Shown here: piece by piece, positions 15,065-22,542 of the stretch
Layout of the letters: every line of letters starts with the position of its first letter
Position numbering within the stretch: position 1 is the stretch's first letter
DNA from: Nitrospira sp.
GTDB taxonomy: Bacteria; Nitrospirota; Nitrospiria; Nitrospirales; Nitrospiraceae
Assembly: GCA_035968315.1 (NCBI GenBank)
Contig: JAVYIN010000007.1
Coordinates: forward strand, 280,996-344,995
Direction of reading: 5' to 3'
DNA: 64,000 bases
Position numbers and translations under genes: made by a program
Notes under the pieces: model-generated
Database searches by the model: none
The model's input: the letters and a program-made list of their open reading frames with translations, nothing else
What the model was told of the DNA's origin: nothing

Positions 15065-15517
15065 ATGCGTCTGCCACGGGTGTATTGGAACGCGGTTGCG
15101 GTGCTGTTCTTGGCGGCCGGCCAGTGGAACGCACCGGTGTTCGGCGCCGACGAAGCCGTGCTGCGGCCTCGTGTGCCGGCCGATAAGATTGAAGAAGCGC
15201 GGACCTGGACGAATCCCTTTCCGGCCACCGAGGAGCATGTCGAGCAGGGCAAGACCTTGTTCCAGGGGAAGGCCTTTTGCGTGACCTGCCATGGGCGCGA
15301 TGGAAAAGGGCTGGGAGATATCGAGGGGCTGCGCGGCAAGCTCCCGCGCAATTTCACCGACAAGGTGTGGCAAGCGGCCCGAACCGATGGGGAGTTGTTC
15401 TGGATTCTCAAGAACGGGAGCCCCGGGACGGATATGGCGTCGTTTGTCCCGCTGATCCTCACCGAAGAAGAAGCCTGGCACGTCTTGCTCTACGTGCGGT
15501 CGTTTAGCCGTCCATAA
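15065..15517 (+). CDS. Periplasmic c-type cytochrome (class I)
   Basis: The 150-residue precursor has a signal peptide (hydrophobic core AVAVLFLAAG, cleavage near VFGA/D). The heme motif is CVTCH, followed by GRDGKGLGD, and a candidate distal Met ligand lies in the GTDMASFVPLILTEEEAWHVLLYVRSF segment, a standard mono-heme class I pattern. It can carry one electron in the periplasm. It is three base pairs from the next gene (outer-membrane barrel), so the two are co-transcribed. Reading the ATG at 15065 after GGAGGCTGGCGC is supported by spacing. Confidence 0.92.
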   Translation: MRLPRVYWNAVAVLFLAAGQWNAPVFGADEAVLRPRVPADKIEEARTWTNPFPATEEHVEQGKTLFQGKAFCVTCHGRDGKGLGDIEGLRGKLPRNFTDKVWQAARTDGELFWILKNGSPGTDMASFVPLILTEEEAWHVLLYVRSFSRP

Positions 15518-15520
15518 GGC

Positions 15521-16528
15521 ATGCGACAATCGGCGCGGCCATGGGCCGCCATCGCGCTGGCAGCCGTTCTCGGGTTCCCGTCCATTCCCGCCTGCGCCGA
15601 GTCCGATTGGTCGGCCATCGCCGGGAGCCGGATGACCTACACCGACGACGTCTTCCAGTTCTCTGCCTCACGCCGCCAAAAGTTCAGCGAAGATCCGAGT
15701 CAGCCGACCGTCGTTCCCACGGAAAAGAAAGCGGACGTCGTCTGGGACCCTTCGCTGGAAGTCGTTCGGACGTCGGCGAACGCCCTCGGCATCAATCAGA
15801 TTTCCGCCAAAGCGCACGGCTTTATCTATACGGACAACCCTGTTTTCAACCATGCCGACTACCGGCTTCAGATGAAGCAAGGGCTCTCGCCTGACACGAC
15901 GGTCCTGGTTCGCTACCGCTATGTGCCGAATATGTTTCTGGGGCCAAACTTCGAGCGGAGAACCGGCACGCGATCGATCCAGGACGAACGGGTGACGTCG
16001 CATACCGGGCGGATCGAATGGGAGCAGAAGCTCGGCGCCCGGTGGGTGGTCAGCCTGATCGGGCGCGGCGGGCTTCGGCTCTATAACGAGGCGTTTGCCG
16101 AGCGGGATACGCAATTCTGGGCGGCCGGTCCCCATATCTCCTATGTGCTGTTCGACCGGGTGACGGCGTCGCTGGGGTATCTCTTTGAGCGCGGGTATGC
16201 GGACGGGGCCGGGGATCTCCGCTTCAATGACGATGTGTCCTATCGGCAGCATGTCGCATCGGCTGGTGTCGATGCCGGTCTGACGGAGCATCTGTCTCTC
16301 CATCTCCTCTATCTCTATCGCCGGAAAGATTTCACCAGCGAGTTGGCCGGCGACACCCACCTCAATCGGCACGACGATACGCATCAGGGCGCAGCGGAGC
16401 TTCAATACCGTATGACCTCGGCGGCGCTGCTGACGGTGGGCGTGCAGCGCACCCAGCGTGTCTCCACGAGCGAGACGCGGAGTTTCCAGGATATGCAGGT
16501 GTCGATCGGCGGACAGTACCGATTCTAG
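15521..16528 (+). CDS. Outer-membrane beta-barrel protein, function unknown
   Basis: The 335-residue precursor has a signal peptide ending ACA/E and a repetitive amphipathic beta-strand pattern (LVRYRYVPNMF, VTASLGYLFERGY, LSLHLLYLYRRKD, LLTVGVQRTQRV) finishing SIGGQYRF with a terminal Phe typical of outer-membrane insertion. I cannot name a family. It starts three bases after the cytochrome c stop, so these are translationally close partners. Together with the DUF1264 lipoprotein it may form an envelope-spanning electron or metal handling unit, which is inference from operon layout. Confidence 0.8.
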   Translation: MRQSARPWAAIALAAVLGFPSIPACAESDWSAIAGSRMTYTDDVFQFSASRRQKFSEDPSQPTVVPTEKKADVVWDPSLEVVRTSANALGINQISAKAHGFIYTDNPVFNHADYRLQMKQGLSPDTTVLVRYRYVPNMFLGPNFERRTGTRSIQDERVTSHTGRIEWEQKLGARWVVSLIGRGGLRLYNEAFAERDTQFWAAGPHISYVLFDRVTASLGYLFERGYADGAGDLRFNDDVSYRQHVASAGVDAGLTEHLSLHLLYLYRRKDFTSELAGDTHLNRHDDTHQGAAELQYRMTSAALLTVGVQRTQRVSTSETRSFQDMQVSIGGQYRF

Positions 16529-16602
16529 CGGCGTGGCAGTGGGATGAGAGGCCCGGGGGATCTGCTACATGATTTCCTGCTCATAGGCGGTCGTGGCTTG
16601 CG

Positions 16603-16624
16603 GATATGCCAAATCTAGCATATC
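16603..16624. promoter_or_regulatory. Palindromic operator candidate for the HigBA pair
   Basis: GATATGC (16603-16609) and GCATATC (16618-16624) are perfect inverses separated by 8 bp, located just upstream of the toxin gene. This spacing fits an HTH antitoxin dimer binding adjacent major grooves and repressing the operon. Confidence 0.65.
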
Positions 16625-16648
16625 ATGTGAGCCATGCGAGGGGCTCAC

Positions 16649-16984
16649 ATGAAGCCGGTGCATTTTGTCGGATCTTCGCGGGAGGATCTCCGGGATCTTC
16701 CCGACGAAGCCAGAGAGACGGCTGGGCATCAGCTCTTCAAGGTGCAACAGGGGAAAGAGCCGGATGATTGGAAGCCGATGCCAACGGTTGGGAGTGGCGT
16801 CAATGAGATCCGAGTACAGGATGAGAGTGGGGCCTATCGAGTGCTCTACCTGGCGAAGTTTGAAGAAGCCATTTATGTGCTGCATGTCTTCGAGAAACGA
16901 TCTCAGAAGACCCCGAAAGGCGACATTCAGTTAGCCAAAGGGCGCTATGCTGATTTGTTGAAGTGGAGGAAGGAGCAAGGTTAA
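16649..16984 (+). CDS. RelE/HigB-family toxin (phage-derived Gp49-like)
   Basis: The start is ATG 16649 after GAGGGGC; the product has 111 residues. It matches Gp49-like HigB toxins: VHFVGSSREDLRDLPDEAR, LFKVQQGKEPDDWKPMPTVGSGVNEIRV, YRVLYLAKFEEAIYVLHVFEKRSQKTPKGDIQLAKGR in order. Members cleave mRNA on the ribosome. The stop TAA shares its last A with the ATG of the antitoxin (TAATG), giving coupled toxin-first order typical of HigBA. Confidence 0.92.
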   Translation: MKPVHFVGSSREDLRDLPDEARETAGHQLFKVQQGKEPDDWKPMPTVGSGVNEIRVQDESGAYRVLYLAKFEEAIYVLHVFEKRSQKTPKGDIQLAKGRYADLLKWRKEQG

Positions 16985-17340
16985 TGACACGCGCAACCGT
17001 GACCAAAGGCAGCGGGAATGTGTTCAGGGATTTGGGGTTCTCCGAAGAAAAATCCGCCGAACTGATTTTGAAAAGCAGTCTGCTGCAAGCGCTGCAAGAA
17101 ACGATAAAAGAGCGGGGGTGGAAGCAAGTCGAGGCAGCGGCGCAGTTGGGGATAGACCAAGCCAAGGTGTCAAAATTGTTGGCCGGGCAGATGGCGGGAT
17201 TTTCCATTGAACGGCTGGTTCATTTTCTCTCGCTGCTGGGGCAGGATGTCGAAGTCACAGTCCGAAAGGCTTCACGAGGGCAGCGACGCGGGACCGTACG
17301 GATGAAGATTGCCAAGAAGTTAGAAAGGGTTGCTGGGTAA
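16984..17340 (+). CDS. HigA-family XRE antitoxin
   Basis: The 118-residue product has an HTH of the XRE type (WKQVEAAAQLGIDQAKVSKLLAGQMAGFSIERLVHFLSLLG region) and N-terminal segment FRDLGFSEEKSAELILKSSLL that recurs in HigA-like antitoxins paired with Gp49-type toxins. It should neutralise the upstream toxin and repress transcription at the 16603-16624 palindrome. It is the last host gene before the integrated element, whose left repeat begins 240 bp downstream. Confidence 0.92.
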   Translation: MTRATVTKGSGNVFRDLGFSEEKSAELILKSSLLQALQETIKERGWKQVEAAAQLGIDQAKVSKLLAGQMAGFSIERLVHFLSLLGQDVEVTVRKASRGQRRGTVRMKIAKKLERVAG

Positions 17341-17497
17341 TACGAGGAATTTTGCTCAATCAACAGTATTCGTCGCGCTCTCCTGTCCCTTTGCCGATCA
17401 TGTTTGTTTGAAAGAAATATGGCGAAAACTTTCAAAGCGAGTTGGGCTTTGAAAGATCTTCTTCAGTATAGGTTCCAGGGGGAGAAGCAATCGGAAA

Positions 17498-17521
17498 GTC
17501 ACAGGAAATATTTTCTGTGAC
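17498..17521. repeat. 24-bp near-perfect palindrome
   Basis: GTCACAGGAAAT and ATTTTCTGTGAC are inverse with one mismatch. It lies outside the left attachment repeat, within the 240-bp gap that follows the HigA gene. It may be a transcription end or protein-binding site; no T-tract follows. Confidence 0.6.
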
Positions 17522-17580
17522 CCTCTACAGGGTGTCTACACCGCTCGGTGTCGGGAAAGAGGGGAGTTGTAAGTGCTTGT

Positions 17581-17629
17581 TTTTGGTGGGCCGTGTAGGG
17601 GTCGAACCTACGGCCCGCTGATTAAGAGT
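17581..17629 (+). repeat. attL: Left attachment repeat (partial tRNA-Lys copy)
   Basis: A 49-bp segment identical to 23664-23712, spanning the 3' acceptor, T-arm and part of the anticodon loop of the tRNA (minus-strand sense). It lacks the 5' half, so it is not a functional tRNA gene. The similarity extends weakly to the left (AAGTGCTTG at 17571-17579, also at 23652-23660). Confidence 0.95.
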
Positions 17630-17699
17630 GCTGCTTGTGGGGGTTGCTCAAGTCCTTGACGATTTGGGCAATCCCCGCTCTCCTCTAGGCGAATCGCAG

Positions 17700-17782
17700 C
17701 TTGTCCACTTGTCCCACCTTGTCCCTATTCATCGCACTTCAACCTGTTTTGTCGCTTCCGCTAACACTGGAATAACACCTCC
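17700..17782 (+). promoter_or_regulatory. Repeat cluster next to attL: candidate integrase arm sites
   Basis: CTTGTCC occurs at 17700-17706, 17708-17714 and 17718-17724, with an inverted copy at 17846-17852. Then CTAACACTGGAATAACACC (17761-17779) closely matches CTAACACCCTAATAACACC at 23603-23621 near the other end of the element. The paired motif at both ends suggests arm-type integrase or excisionase binding sites. The rest of the 17630-17932 gap holds no gene. Confidence 0.45.
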
Positions 17783-17932
17783 CCCCGTCATCGGCACACA
17801 CCCACCCATCAAGGGGCATGAGACTCATAAGCCTTGTGCGCCACGGGGACAAAAGGGACCGTATTGCCCCAACATCAAGGGCCAAGTATAATTTTAACCT
17901 CTTTGCTTTGGTTACAGAATGAAGAGGAATAA

Positions 17933-18400
17933 ATGCGCGGATGGTGTGGCTTTGTAGGGGTAATAATCGTTGTAGCTTTTTCTGGATGCGGGATGGCTGC
18001 TATCAATGACGGCATTAAGCAATATCATCGAGCCTCCGTCAATGTGAGCTTGGGGGACTCGAAAGAGAAGGTGTTGTCCGTTTTGCTAGTCACCCAGGAA
18101 GGCCTTCCAGCAGCTCAGAGGAGGCCACCTGAATCGTTTCGTAAGGACGGTGTACAAACAGATATTTATTACTTCAGAACGGGACCGTGGGCAGGGAATC
18201 AGGTCACCGATGATATGTTCACGCCATATGTTTTTGTCGATGGCAAACTTACATCCATTGGCTGGACAGCTTTGGGTGGCCCCAAGACGGTTTATAGGCC
18301 ACCCTCTCATCAAGAGACTGTGATTAACACTCCTTCTTCACCGACCACGACGACCTGTCAGCAGGGTCTAGCGGGAAGCGTGAACTGTTATTCATATTAA
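17933..18400 (+). CDS. Predicted lipoprotein, cargo of the island
   Basis: The 155-residue product has a lipoprotein signal ending FSGCGMAA (Cys19), with AGAGGAATAA just ahead of the ATG. The mature start VNVSLGDSKEKVLSVL resembles the early helix-turn of BamE/SmpA-type small lipoproteins, and the following region DIYYFRTGPWAGN, TPYVFVDGKLTSIGW is a compact beta-rich domain. The tail is Ser/Thr/Pro-rich with a CQQGLAGSVNC pair. Such small outer-membrane lipoproteins occur as cargo on integrated elements, sometimes altering the cell surface; here the role is unknown. Confidence 0.7.
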   Translation: MRGWCGFVGVIIVVAFSGCGMAAINDGIKQYHRASVNVSLGDSKEKVLSVLLVTQEGLPAAQRRPPESFRKDGVQTDIYYFRTGPWAGNQVTDDMFTPYVFVDGKLTSIGWTALGGPKTVYRPPSHQETVINTPSSPTTTTCQQGLAGSVNCYSY

Positions 18401-18602
18401 CCGCACCCGTACTCAACCTTCTTGATTACATCATCCCCTGGCGGCTCCCTCCATTTTCTGAACCAAGACGCCCATTGAAGGTGTGTGCTGGTCGCAGACC
18501 GAGATTGTTGGACAAAGGAGCGGGTTTGGCAGCGTTGGCTTCACCATCGTGAAATGCTAGTCTATCGTGCAATAGTCTATACGGATGGGTTGGGGCTGGG
18601 GT

Positions 18603-19364
18603 ATGCCAATCCACAAAAAGGAGTCAGTCAGAGAGTCCGTAGAAGACTGGTCTCCCCGTCGGTTCTACAATACTATGCGGAAGATCTTCCGACCTGTTCG
18701 TGAGAACCCAACCTGTCTCGTCGTGATTCCATTCCACTTGAATAGGCCATTGTTATCCAAAGAGTTTCGTGGGTGTGCTGAGCACTACATCACGGCTAGA
18801 CGTAAAGAATACCTTGCTCGGCTTTTTAGCAGCCAACAAGGGAGGCGTCCTCAAAGCCCCAAATCAGAACAATGGCCAGACCTCGAAGGGCTGGGTCTCT
18901 CTCAAGAAGAATTTTGGAATTATGAGACGCCCCTAGCGCAATTGTACTTTGCTGAAACGAAACAAGCACAGGCGCAAGCCAGACGCCAGGCAAGAGGGCT
19001 TGCCCAACGTGGACCAATTCGTGCGCGTCAAATGCTGAAGAACGTTGTTCTGAAAACACCTCAAGCAAAGCGCCGCTTTTCTGGTCTTGAGCTTTTGAAG
19101 CTAGTTGAGTATCGAGCCGAAAGGCAATTCGTATGGGCATTTCTACGAAAAGAGTCAGAGATGCAGAAAAACGATATAAAGAAGTCGCTACGGGGCTCGA
19201 CCACAGAAGACTTAGCTCGTGCCTATTGGTATCTTCGTTTGAGGCCTCAAGACATTGCCAATGGGCTTCGCTGTTCGTATCAAGCCGACAAAGACACCGC
19301 TGAAGAATTTGGGATCTCCGCCTCTGCCGTTCGCTCCCTCCTCAGTAAATCTTCCCGCCGATAA
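18603..19364 (+). CDS. Unidentified protein, cargo of the island
   Basis: An intact open frame ends at 19364. I choose ATG 18603, which follows GGGGCTGGGG; an in-frame ATG at 18585 adds six residues. The 253-residue product is basic and helical, with a Gln/Arg/Ala-rich central helix (KQAQAQARRQARGLAQRG) and a C-terminal segment DTAEEFGISASAVRSLLSK that looks like a short HTH. Base composition is lower in GC than flanking host genes. It has no family I can name. The 202-bp gap before it (18401-18602) holds no other gene. Confidence 0.55.
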   Translation: MPIHKKESVRESVEDWSPRRFYNTMRKIFRPVRENPTCLVVIPFHLNRPLLSKEFRGCAEHYITARRKEYLARLFSSQQGRRPQSPKSEQWPDLEGLGLSQEEFWNYETPLAQLYFAETKQAQAQARRQARGLAQRGPIRARQMLKNVVLKTPQAKRRFSGLELLKLVEYRAERQFVWAFLRKESEMQKNDIKKSLRGSTTEDLARAYWYLRLRPQDIANGLRCSYQADKDTAEEFGISASAVRSLLSKSSRR

Positions 19365-19491
19365 TCTTCAGGCCCCCCAGGGTCTGCGGCAACTCTCAAA
19401 ATAGACTGCCTCCAATCAGCTTCTGTAAAAAGTAAACAACAGCGCTCGATGTCGCGCAGTGTGCGTGTCGGGAAGCGTTAGGGGAGGCTGC

Positions 19492-19707
19492 ATGCCAGAT
19501 CAAGAAGACCAGTTGTTTACGAACGTGGAGGCTGCACATTTTCTGGGGCTGATGCCGGGCACCATTCGCAAGATGACATGGGCAGGCGAATTGCCAGCTG
19601 TGAGACCGACCGGCAAGAGAGCTGTTCGGTATCGTCGTTCTGACCTTGAGGCATTGTTGCGAATGCGAACCACGCCTATGGGCGGGAAACGTGGCGAGCG
19701 GCCATGA
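19492..19707 (+). CDS. Small HTH protein (excisionase/MerR-like)
   Basis: The 71-residue product from ATG 19492 (AGGGGAGG upstream) carries a winged-helix DNA-binding segment: LFTNVEAAHFLGLMPGTIRKMTWAGELPAVRPTGKRAVRYRRSDLEAL, the HTH_17/excisionase pattern. It may serve as a regulator or recombination directionality factor. Its TGA overlaps the ATG of the next gene (ATGA). Confidence 0.82.
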   Translation: MPDQEDQLFTNVEAAHFLGLMPGTIRKMTWAGELPAVRPTGKRAVRYRRSDLEALLRMRTTPMGGKRGERP

Positions 19708-20162
19708 CTGCGAATGATCTGTTGCGCCGTCTCGAAGTTGTTCGCCAACGTGGGACCGGTCGCTGGTCTGCACGATGTCCGGCGCATCCTGACAAATCCC
19801 CGTCCCTCTCCATACGCGAGTGTGATCGAGGGATTCTGATGCATTGCTTTAGCGGATGCACGATTGACGAGATCTGTGTGGCCCTTGATCTCAAAGTGTC
19901 CGATCTTTTCCAAGATGCGCCCGCCTCTCACACTGCCTACCGTGAACGAGTGCGGCGTACCCAGGAGCGAGAACGCAAGACACAACGCGATGAAGCGGAC
20001 GGCTTCACCGTTGACGCCCTCCGAGAAGCGGATTACTTCGTCCAATCACGTCAAGGGCTCGACATTTCTGGATGGACGAACGACCGCCTCAACAACGAAA
20101 TAGACGCGCTCGCCGAGGCGCATGCATTGCTATGGGCCGAGGAGCTTGCATCATGGATATGA
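19704..20162 (+). CDS. CHC2 zinc-finger primase-like protein
   Basis: The 152-residue protein starts with a CHC2-type zinc ribbon: RWSARCPAHPDKSPSLSI followed by MHCFSGCTIDEICVALDL, with Cys/His/Cys/Cys ligands as in DnaG-type primase zinc domains. The rest is charged and helical with no polymerase (Toprim) motif, so it is probably a truncated or split primase that recognises ssDNA templates. It is coupled by overlaps to genes on both sides (ATGA at 19704 and shared stop/start near 20160). Together with the DUF3987 protein it forms the element's replication module. Confidence 0.85.
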   Translation: MTANDLLRRLEVVRQRGTGRWSARCPAHPDKSPSLSIRECDRGILMHCFSGCTIDEICVALDLKVSDLFQDAPASHTAYRERVRRTQERERKTQRDEADGFTVDALREADYFVQSRQGLDISGWTNDRLNNEIDALAEAHALLWAEELASWI

Positions 20163-21529
20163 CGCTTGAAGATTCACGCAACCACTTTCGAACAGTCGTG
20201 CGGCGGGCGCAATCTGCCCTAGCTACTTTGCCCGATGAGATGCCGGACGTGTCCCCCACAGTACAGAGCGTTGCTGCTGGATGGCCGAGCCTCGACGATG
20301 CCGCCTTGCATGGCCTTGCTGGTGACGTTGTCCGGCTGATCGAACCGCACACAGAAGCCGACCCGGTTGCGTTGCTGGTGTCATTTCTCTCTGAGTTTGG
20401 AGCCATGCTCAACCGTGGGCCTAACTTGATCCTCGACGGCTCCTATCACCCCTTGCTCTTCTGGCCGGTGCTGGTCGGGCAATCATCGAAGAGTCGCAAA
20501 GGAACCGCCAGCCGACGGATTGAAACGGTTTTCACGCTTGCCGATGAGGGGTGGACCCGTGGCGAGTGTAAGGGGACACTCTCTAGCGGGGAAGGCCTTG
20601 CCTTTGCGGTGCGGGATGCGCAATTCAAAGAAGAGCCCGTGAAGCAGGGCGGGAAGCTAACTGGAGACATGCAGACGATCTGCATAGATAGCGGGGTCGA
20701 AGATAAACGGCTCTTTCTCGTTCAATCAGAGTTTGGCGCGGTGTTGAAGATCATGGCACGGGAAGGCAATTCCCTATCCGGTGTGCTTCGTGACGCCTGG
20801 GATGGATTGACGTTGGCTCCCATGACGAAGGCCAACCGAGTACGGGCTACGAATCCCCATATCGGCATCGTGGCCCATGTGACCCAAGATGAACTCTTGC
20901 GAAACCTGACGGATACGGAGACCGTCAACGGATTCGGGAATCGCTTTGTCTGGTTCGCGGTGCGCCGCTCGAAAGAACTCCCATTTCCTGGGAGCCCTTC
21001 AGAGTCCGACCTCTCAGCCGTTGCCACAACGCTCAGACGAGTCCTTCCCGTGGCCCGTGCCTGTGGAGAATTGACGCTCTCTGAGTCCGCCCGTGATGAA
21101 TGGAAGAGCCTCTATCACGATCTCTCAGCGGATCGCCCTGGCATGGCGGGAGCCTTGCTCGGACGGGCAGAGGCCCAGGTGATGCGGCTCAGTGGACTCT
21201 ATGCCGTCTTGGATGGATGCAGCGTCATTGATCGCATTCACCTCAAGGCCGCTCTAGCCCTCTGGCAGCATGGAGAAGCCTCAACCCGCATGATCTTCGG
21301 GGACTCCCTCGGTGATCCCGTGGCCGATACCATGTTCAAGGCGATACGTGTAAACGGCGAGCGGACAGACAGCGACCTCTCCGACCTCTTCAAACGGCAC
21401 AAAACAGCAGCAGAACTAGAGCGAGCCAAAGGTGTCTTGATTCAGGCTGGGCTAGCCCATCCGGTGACCATAGAGACAGAGGGACGGTCCCGTATTGTCT
21501 GGCGTGCAGGTGCGAAAAAAGCGAATTAA
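20153..21529 (+). CDS. DUF3987 protein (replication module)
   Basis: From ATG 20153 (GGAG upstream) the product is 458 residues. It matches the DUF3987 family found on plasmids, satellites and prophages beside primase zinc fingers: YHPLLFWPVLVGQSSKSRKGTASRR carries a P-loop-like GQSSKSRKGT stretch, later GTLSSGEGLAFAVRD, FLVQSEFGAVLKIMAREGNSLSGVLRDAWDG and NGFGNRFVWFAVRRSKELP. These suggest an ATPase/helicase-like role in element replication, not proven. The stop at 21527-21529 lies within a 30-bp imperfect hairpin of 9-bp repeats. Confidence 0.85.
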   Translation: MDMTLEDSRNHFRTVVRRAQSALATLPDEMPDVSPTVQSVAAGWPSLDDAALHGLAGDVVRLIEPHTEADPVALLVSFLSEFGAMLNRGPNLILDGSYHPLLFWPVLVGQSSKSRKGTASRRIETVFTLADEGWTRGECKGTLSSGEGLAFAVRDAQFKEEPVKQGGKLTGDMQTICIDSGVEDKRLFLVQSEFGAVLKIMAREGNSLSGVLRDAWDGLTLAPMTKANRVRATNPHIGIVAHVTQDELLRNLTDTETVNGFGNRFVWFAVRRSKELPFPGSPSESDLSAVATTLRRVLPVARACGELTLSESARDEWKSLYHDLSADRPGMAGALLGRAEAQVMRLSGLYAVLDGCSVIDRIHLKAALALWQHGEASTRMIFGDSLGDPVADTMFKAIRVNGERTDSDLSDLFKRHKTAAELERAKGVLIQAGLAHPVTIETEGRSRIVWRAGAKKAN

Positions 21530-21573
21530 GCGAAAGAAGGGGGCTTTTTTCGCTTTTCTCGCTTATTTCGCTC
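21510..21573. repeat. 30-bp imperfect hairpin built from 9-bp repeats, candidate origin or terminator
   Basis: Left units start at 21510, 21519 and 21528 (GTGCGAAAA, AAGCGAATT, AAGCGAAAG), and right units at 21549, 21558 and 21567 (TTCGCTTTT, CTCGCTTAT, TTCGCTCTA), each at exactly 9-bp steps and in opposite orientation. The arms 21510-21539 and 21544-21573 match at 24 of 30 positions around a GGGG loop, including a perfect 11-bp GCGAAAAAAGC/GCTTTTTTCGC pair. It follows directly after the replication genes and overlaps the end of the DUF3987 gene. A replication origin is a good alternative to a terminator. Confidence 0.7.
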
Positions 21574-21583
21574 TAGGAGGCAG

Positions 21584-21814
21584 ATGACCTATCTCGACAA
21601 GCTAAAGCAACTCACTCAGCGCCTTGATACCGACCGCGCTCTTCAATCTGGCGATTGGATCGAGTGGCAACGAGCCGACGACCTGACCCAGCAAATTGGC
21701 GAGGGTGATTTCATTCACGTCGATGATACTGGAACTCGATGGGCGTTCGGGAGCGTTGGGGAGAGCTGGGAGGCGGTGAACATGAAGTTCGTAACTGGGT
21801 CAGGCCATGAATAG
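21584..21814 (+). CDS. Small hypothetical protein of the island
   Basis: This 76-residue acidic product follows a strong CTAGGAGG ribosome site. It has the segments DWIEWQRADDLTQQIGEGDFIHVDDTGTRWAFGSVGESWEAVN, probably a small beta-rich fold, and no hydrophobic segment. I cannot name a family. Its stop overlaps the next gene's start by 8 bp, so it is part of the operon. Confidence 0.6.
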   Translation: MTYLDKLKQLTQRLDTDRALQSGDWIEWQRADDLTQQIGEGDFIHVDDTGTRWAFGSVGESWEAVNMKFVTGSGHE

Positions 21815-22004
21815 CCAGAGTAAGACGGTGATTTCTTCTGCCACCGATACGTGGGTAGGTGAGCCGCAGTTGCGGGACTACCTCCAGATGAGTGCCAGCA
21901 CCATACGCCGTCTACGGAAGCGTGGGCTGCCCTCTGTAGGGCGGGATCGATTGAGACGGTATCACCTGGCCACAGTCTTGATATGGCTGGCTGAACAGGC
22001 CTAG
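21807..22004 (+). CDS. Small HTH protein of the island
   Basis: The 65-residue product has a helix-turn-helix core, EPQLRDYLQMSASTIRRLRKRGLPSVG, followed by DRLRRYHLATVLIWLAEQA, the layout of AlpA/excisionase-type or HTH_17 proteins with the short wing. It overlaps the preceding gene by 8 bp. Confidence 0.7.
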   Translation: MNSQSKTVISSATDTWVGEPQLRDYLQMSASTIRRLRKRGLPSVGRDRLRRYHLATVLIWLAEQA

Positions 22005-22068
22005 CGCAGTCAGAGCGAGTCAGGCTCTCTCATGTGGAGGGGGATGGGTCGGGCGAGGCGGAGAGAGA

Positions 22069-22287
22069 ATGCCAAAAGGAAAGGAACTGCGATCAATGCC
22101 ACGGCTTGTGTCGATTAAAGAAGCCGCCGTCTACACAGGGCTATCGCCCCATACGATGTATACGATGGTGAGCCAGCGCCGGATTCCCTTTGTGAAGCTG
22201 GGGCGGTTGGTTAAGTTCGATCTAGAGTTACTGGATAAGTGGATTCGGCAACAAACCGTGATGCCGATGCCGTCGAAACGAACCTGA
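22069..22287 (+). CDS. AlpA/excisionase-family HTH protein
   Basis: This 72-residue product has the HTH_17/AlpA pattern: LVSIKEAAVYTGLSPHTMYTMVSQRRIPFVKLGRLVKFDLELLDKWIRQ. AlpA-like proteins control excision and early gene expression in satellites and prophages. The ATG follows GGAGAGAG; an internal ATG at 22096 would remove nine residues. It is a plausible recombination directionality factor for the integrase. Confidence 0.85.
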   Translation: MPKGKELRSMPRLVSIKEAAVYTGLSPHTMYTMVSQRRIPFVKLGRLVKFDLELLDKWIRQQTVMPMPSKRT

Positions 22288-22294
22288 GTTCTAC

Positions 22295-22322
22295 TTGACA
22301 GACCGTTCCGTTATAGAGGAAC
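22295..22322 (+). promoter_or_regulatory. Promoter and operator candidate ahead of the XRE gene
   Basis: A consensus TTGACA at 22295-22300 is followed by a GTTCC/GGAAC inverted repeat (22305-22309 and 22318-22322) around TTATAGA. The -10 element is not clear. The palindrome would suit binding by the adjacent XRE repressor. Confidence 0.4.
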
Positions 22323-22331
22323 ATATTACCG

Positions 22332-22538
22332 ATGCTACGGTTACGTGAAATTCGAGAAGGAAAGGGGGTGAGCTTACGGGCGCTCAAGAAAGCGTCCGGG
22401 GTCGCGGTGTCCTCATTGGCTTTGTTTGAAGCTGGGAAGGGGGACCCGCAATTGAGCACCTTGCGGAAGCTGGCAAAGGCGCTCAACGTGACCGTAGCAG
22501 AGTTGATCGGGGAACGGGCGCTCAAGAAAGGAGGCTGA
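22332..22538 (+). CDS. XRE-family transcriptional regulator
   Basis: The 68-residue protein is almost entirely an XRE HTH: LRLREIREGKGVSLRALKKASGVAVSSLALFEAGKGDPQLSTLRKLAKALNVTVAELIG. It probably represses the element's integration genes. The stop is 4 bp from the integrase ATG, so the two are coupled. A GTTCC/GGAAC palindrome lies ahead of its start. Confidence 0.88.
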   Translation: MLRLREIREGKGVSLRALKKASGVAVSSLALFEAGKGDPQLSTLRKLAKALNVTVAELIGERALKKGG

Positions 22539-22542
22539 GTCT

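Noticed and set aside
17581-17629. Possible tRNA gene at the left end of the island
   Set aside because: Only the 3' half (acceptor, T-arm, part of the anticodon loop) is present; the 5' half needed for a cloverleaf is missing. It is an attachment repeat.
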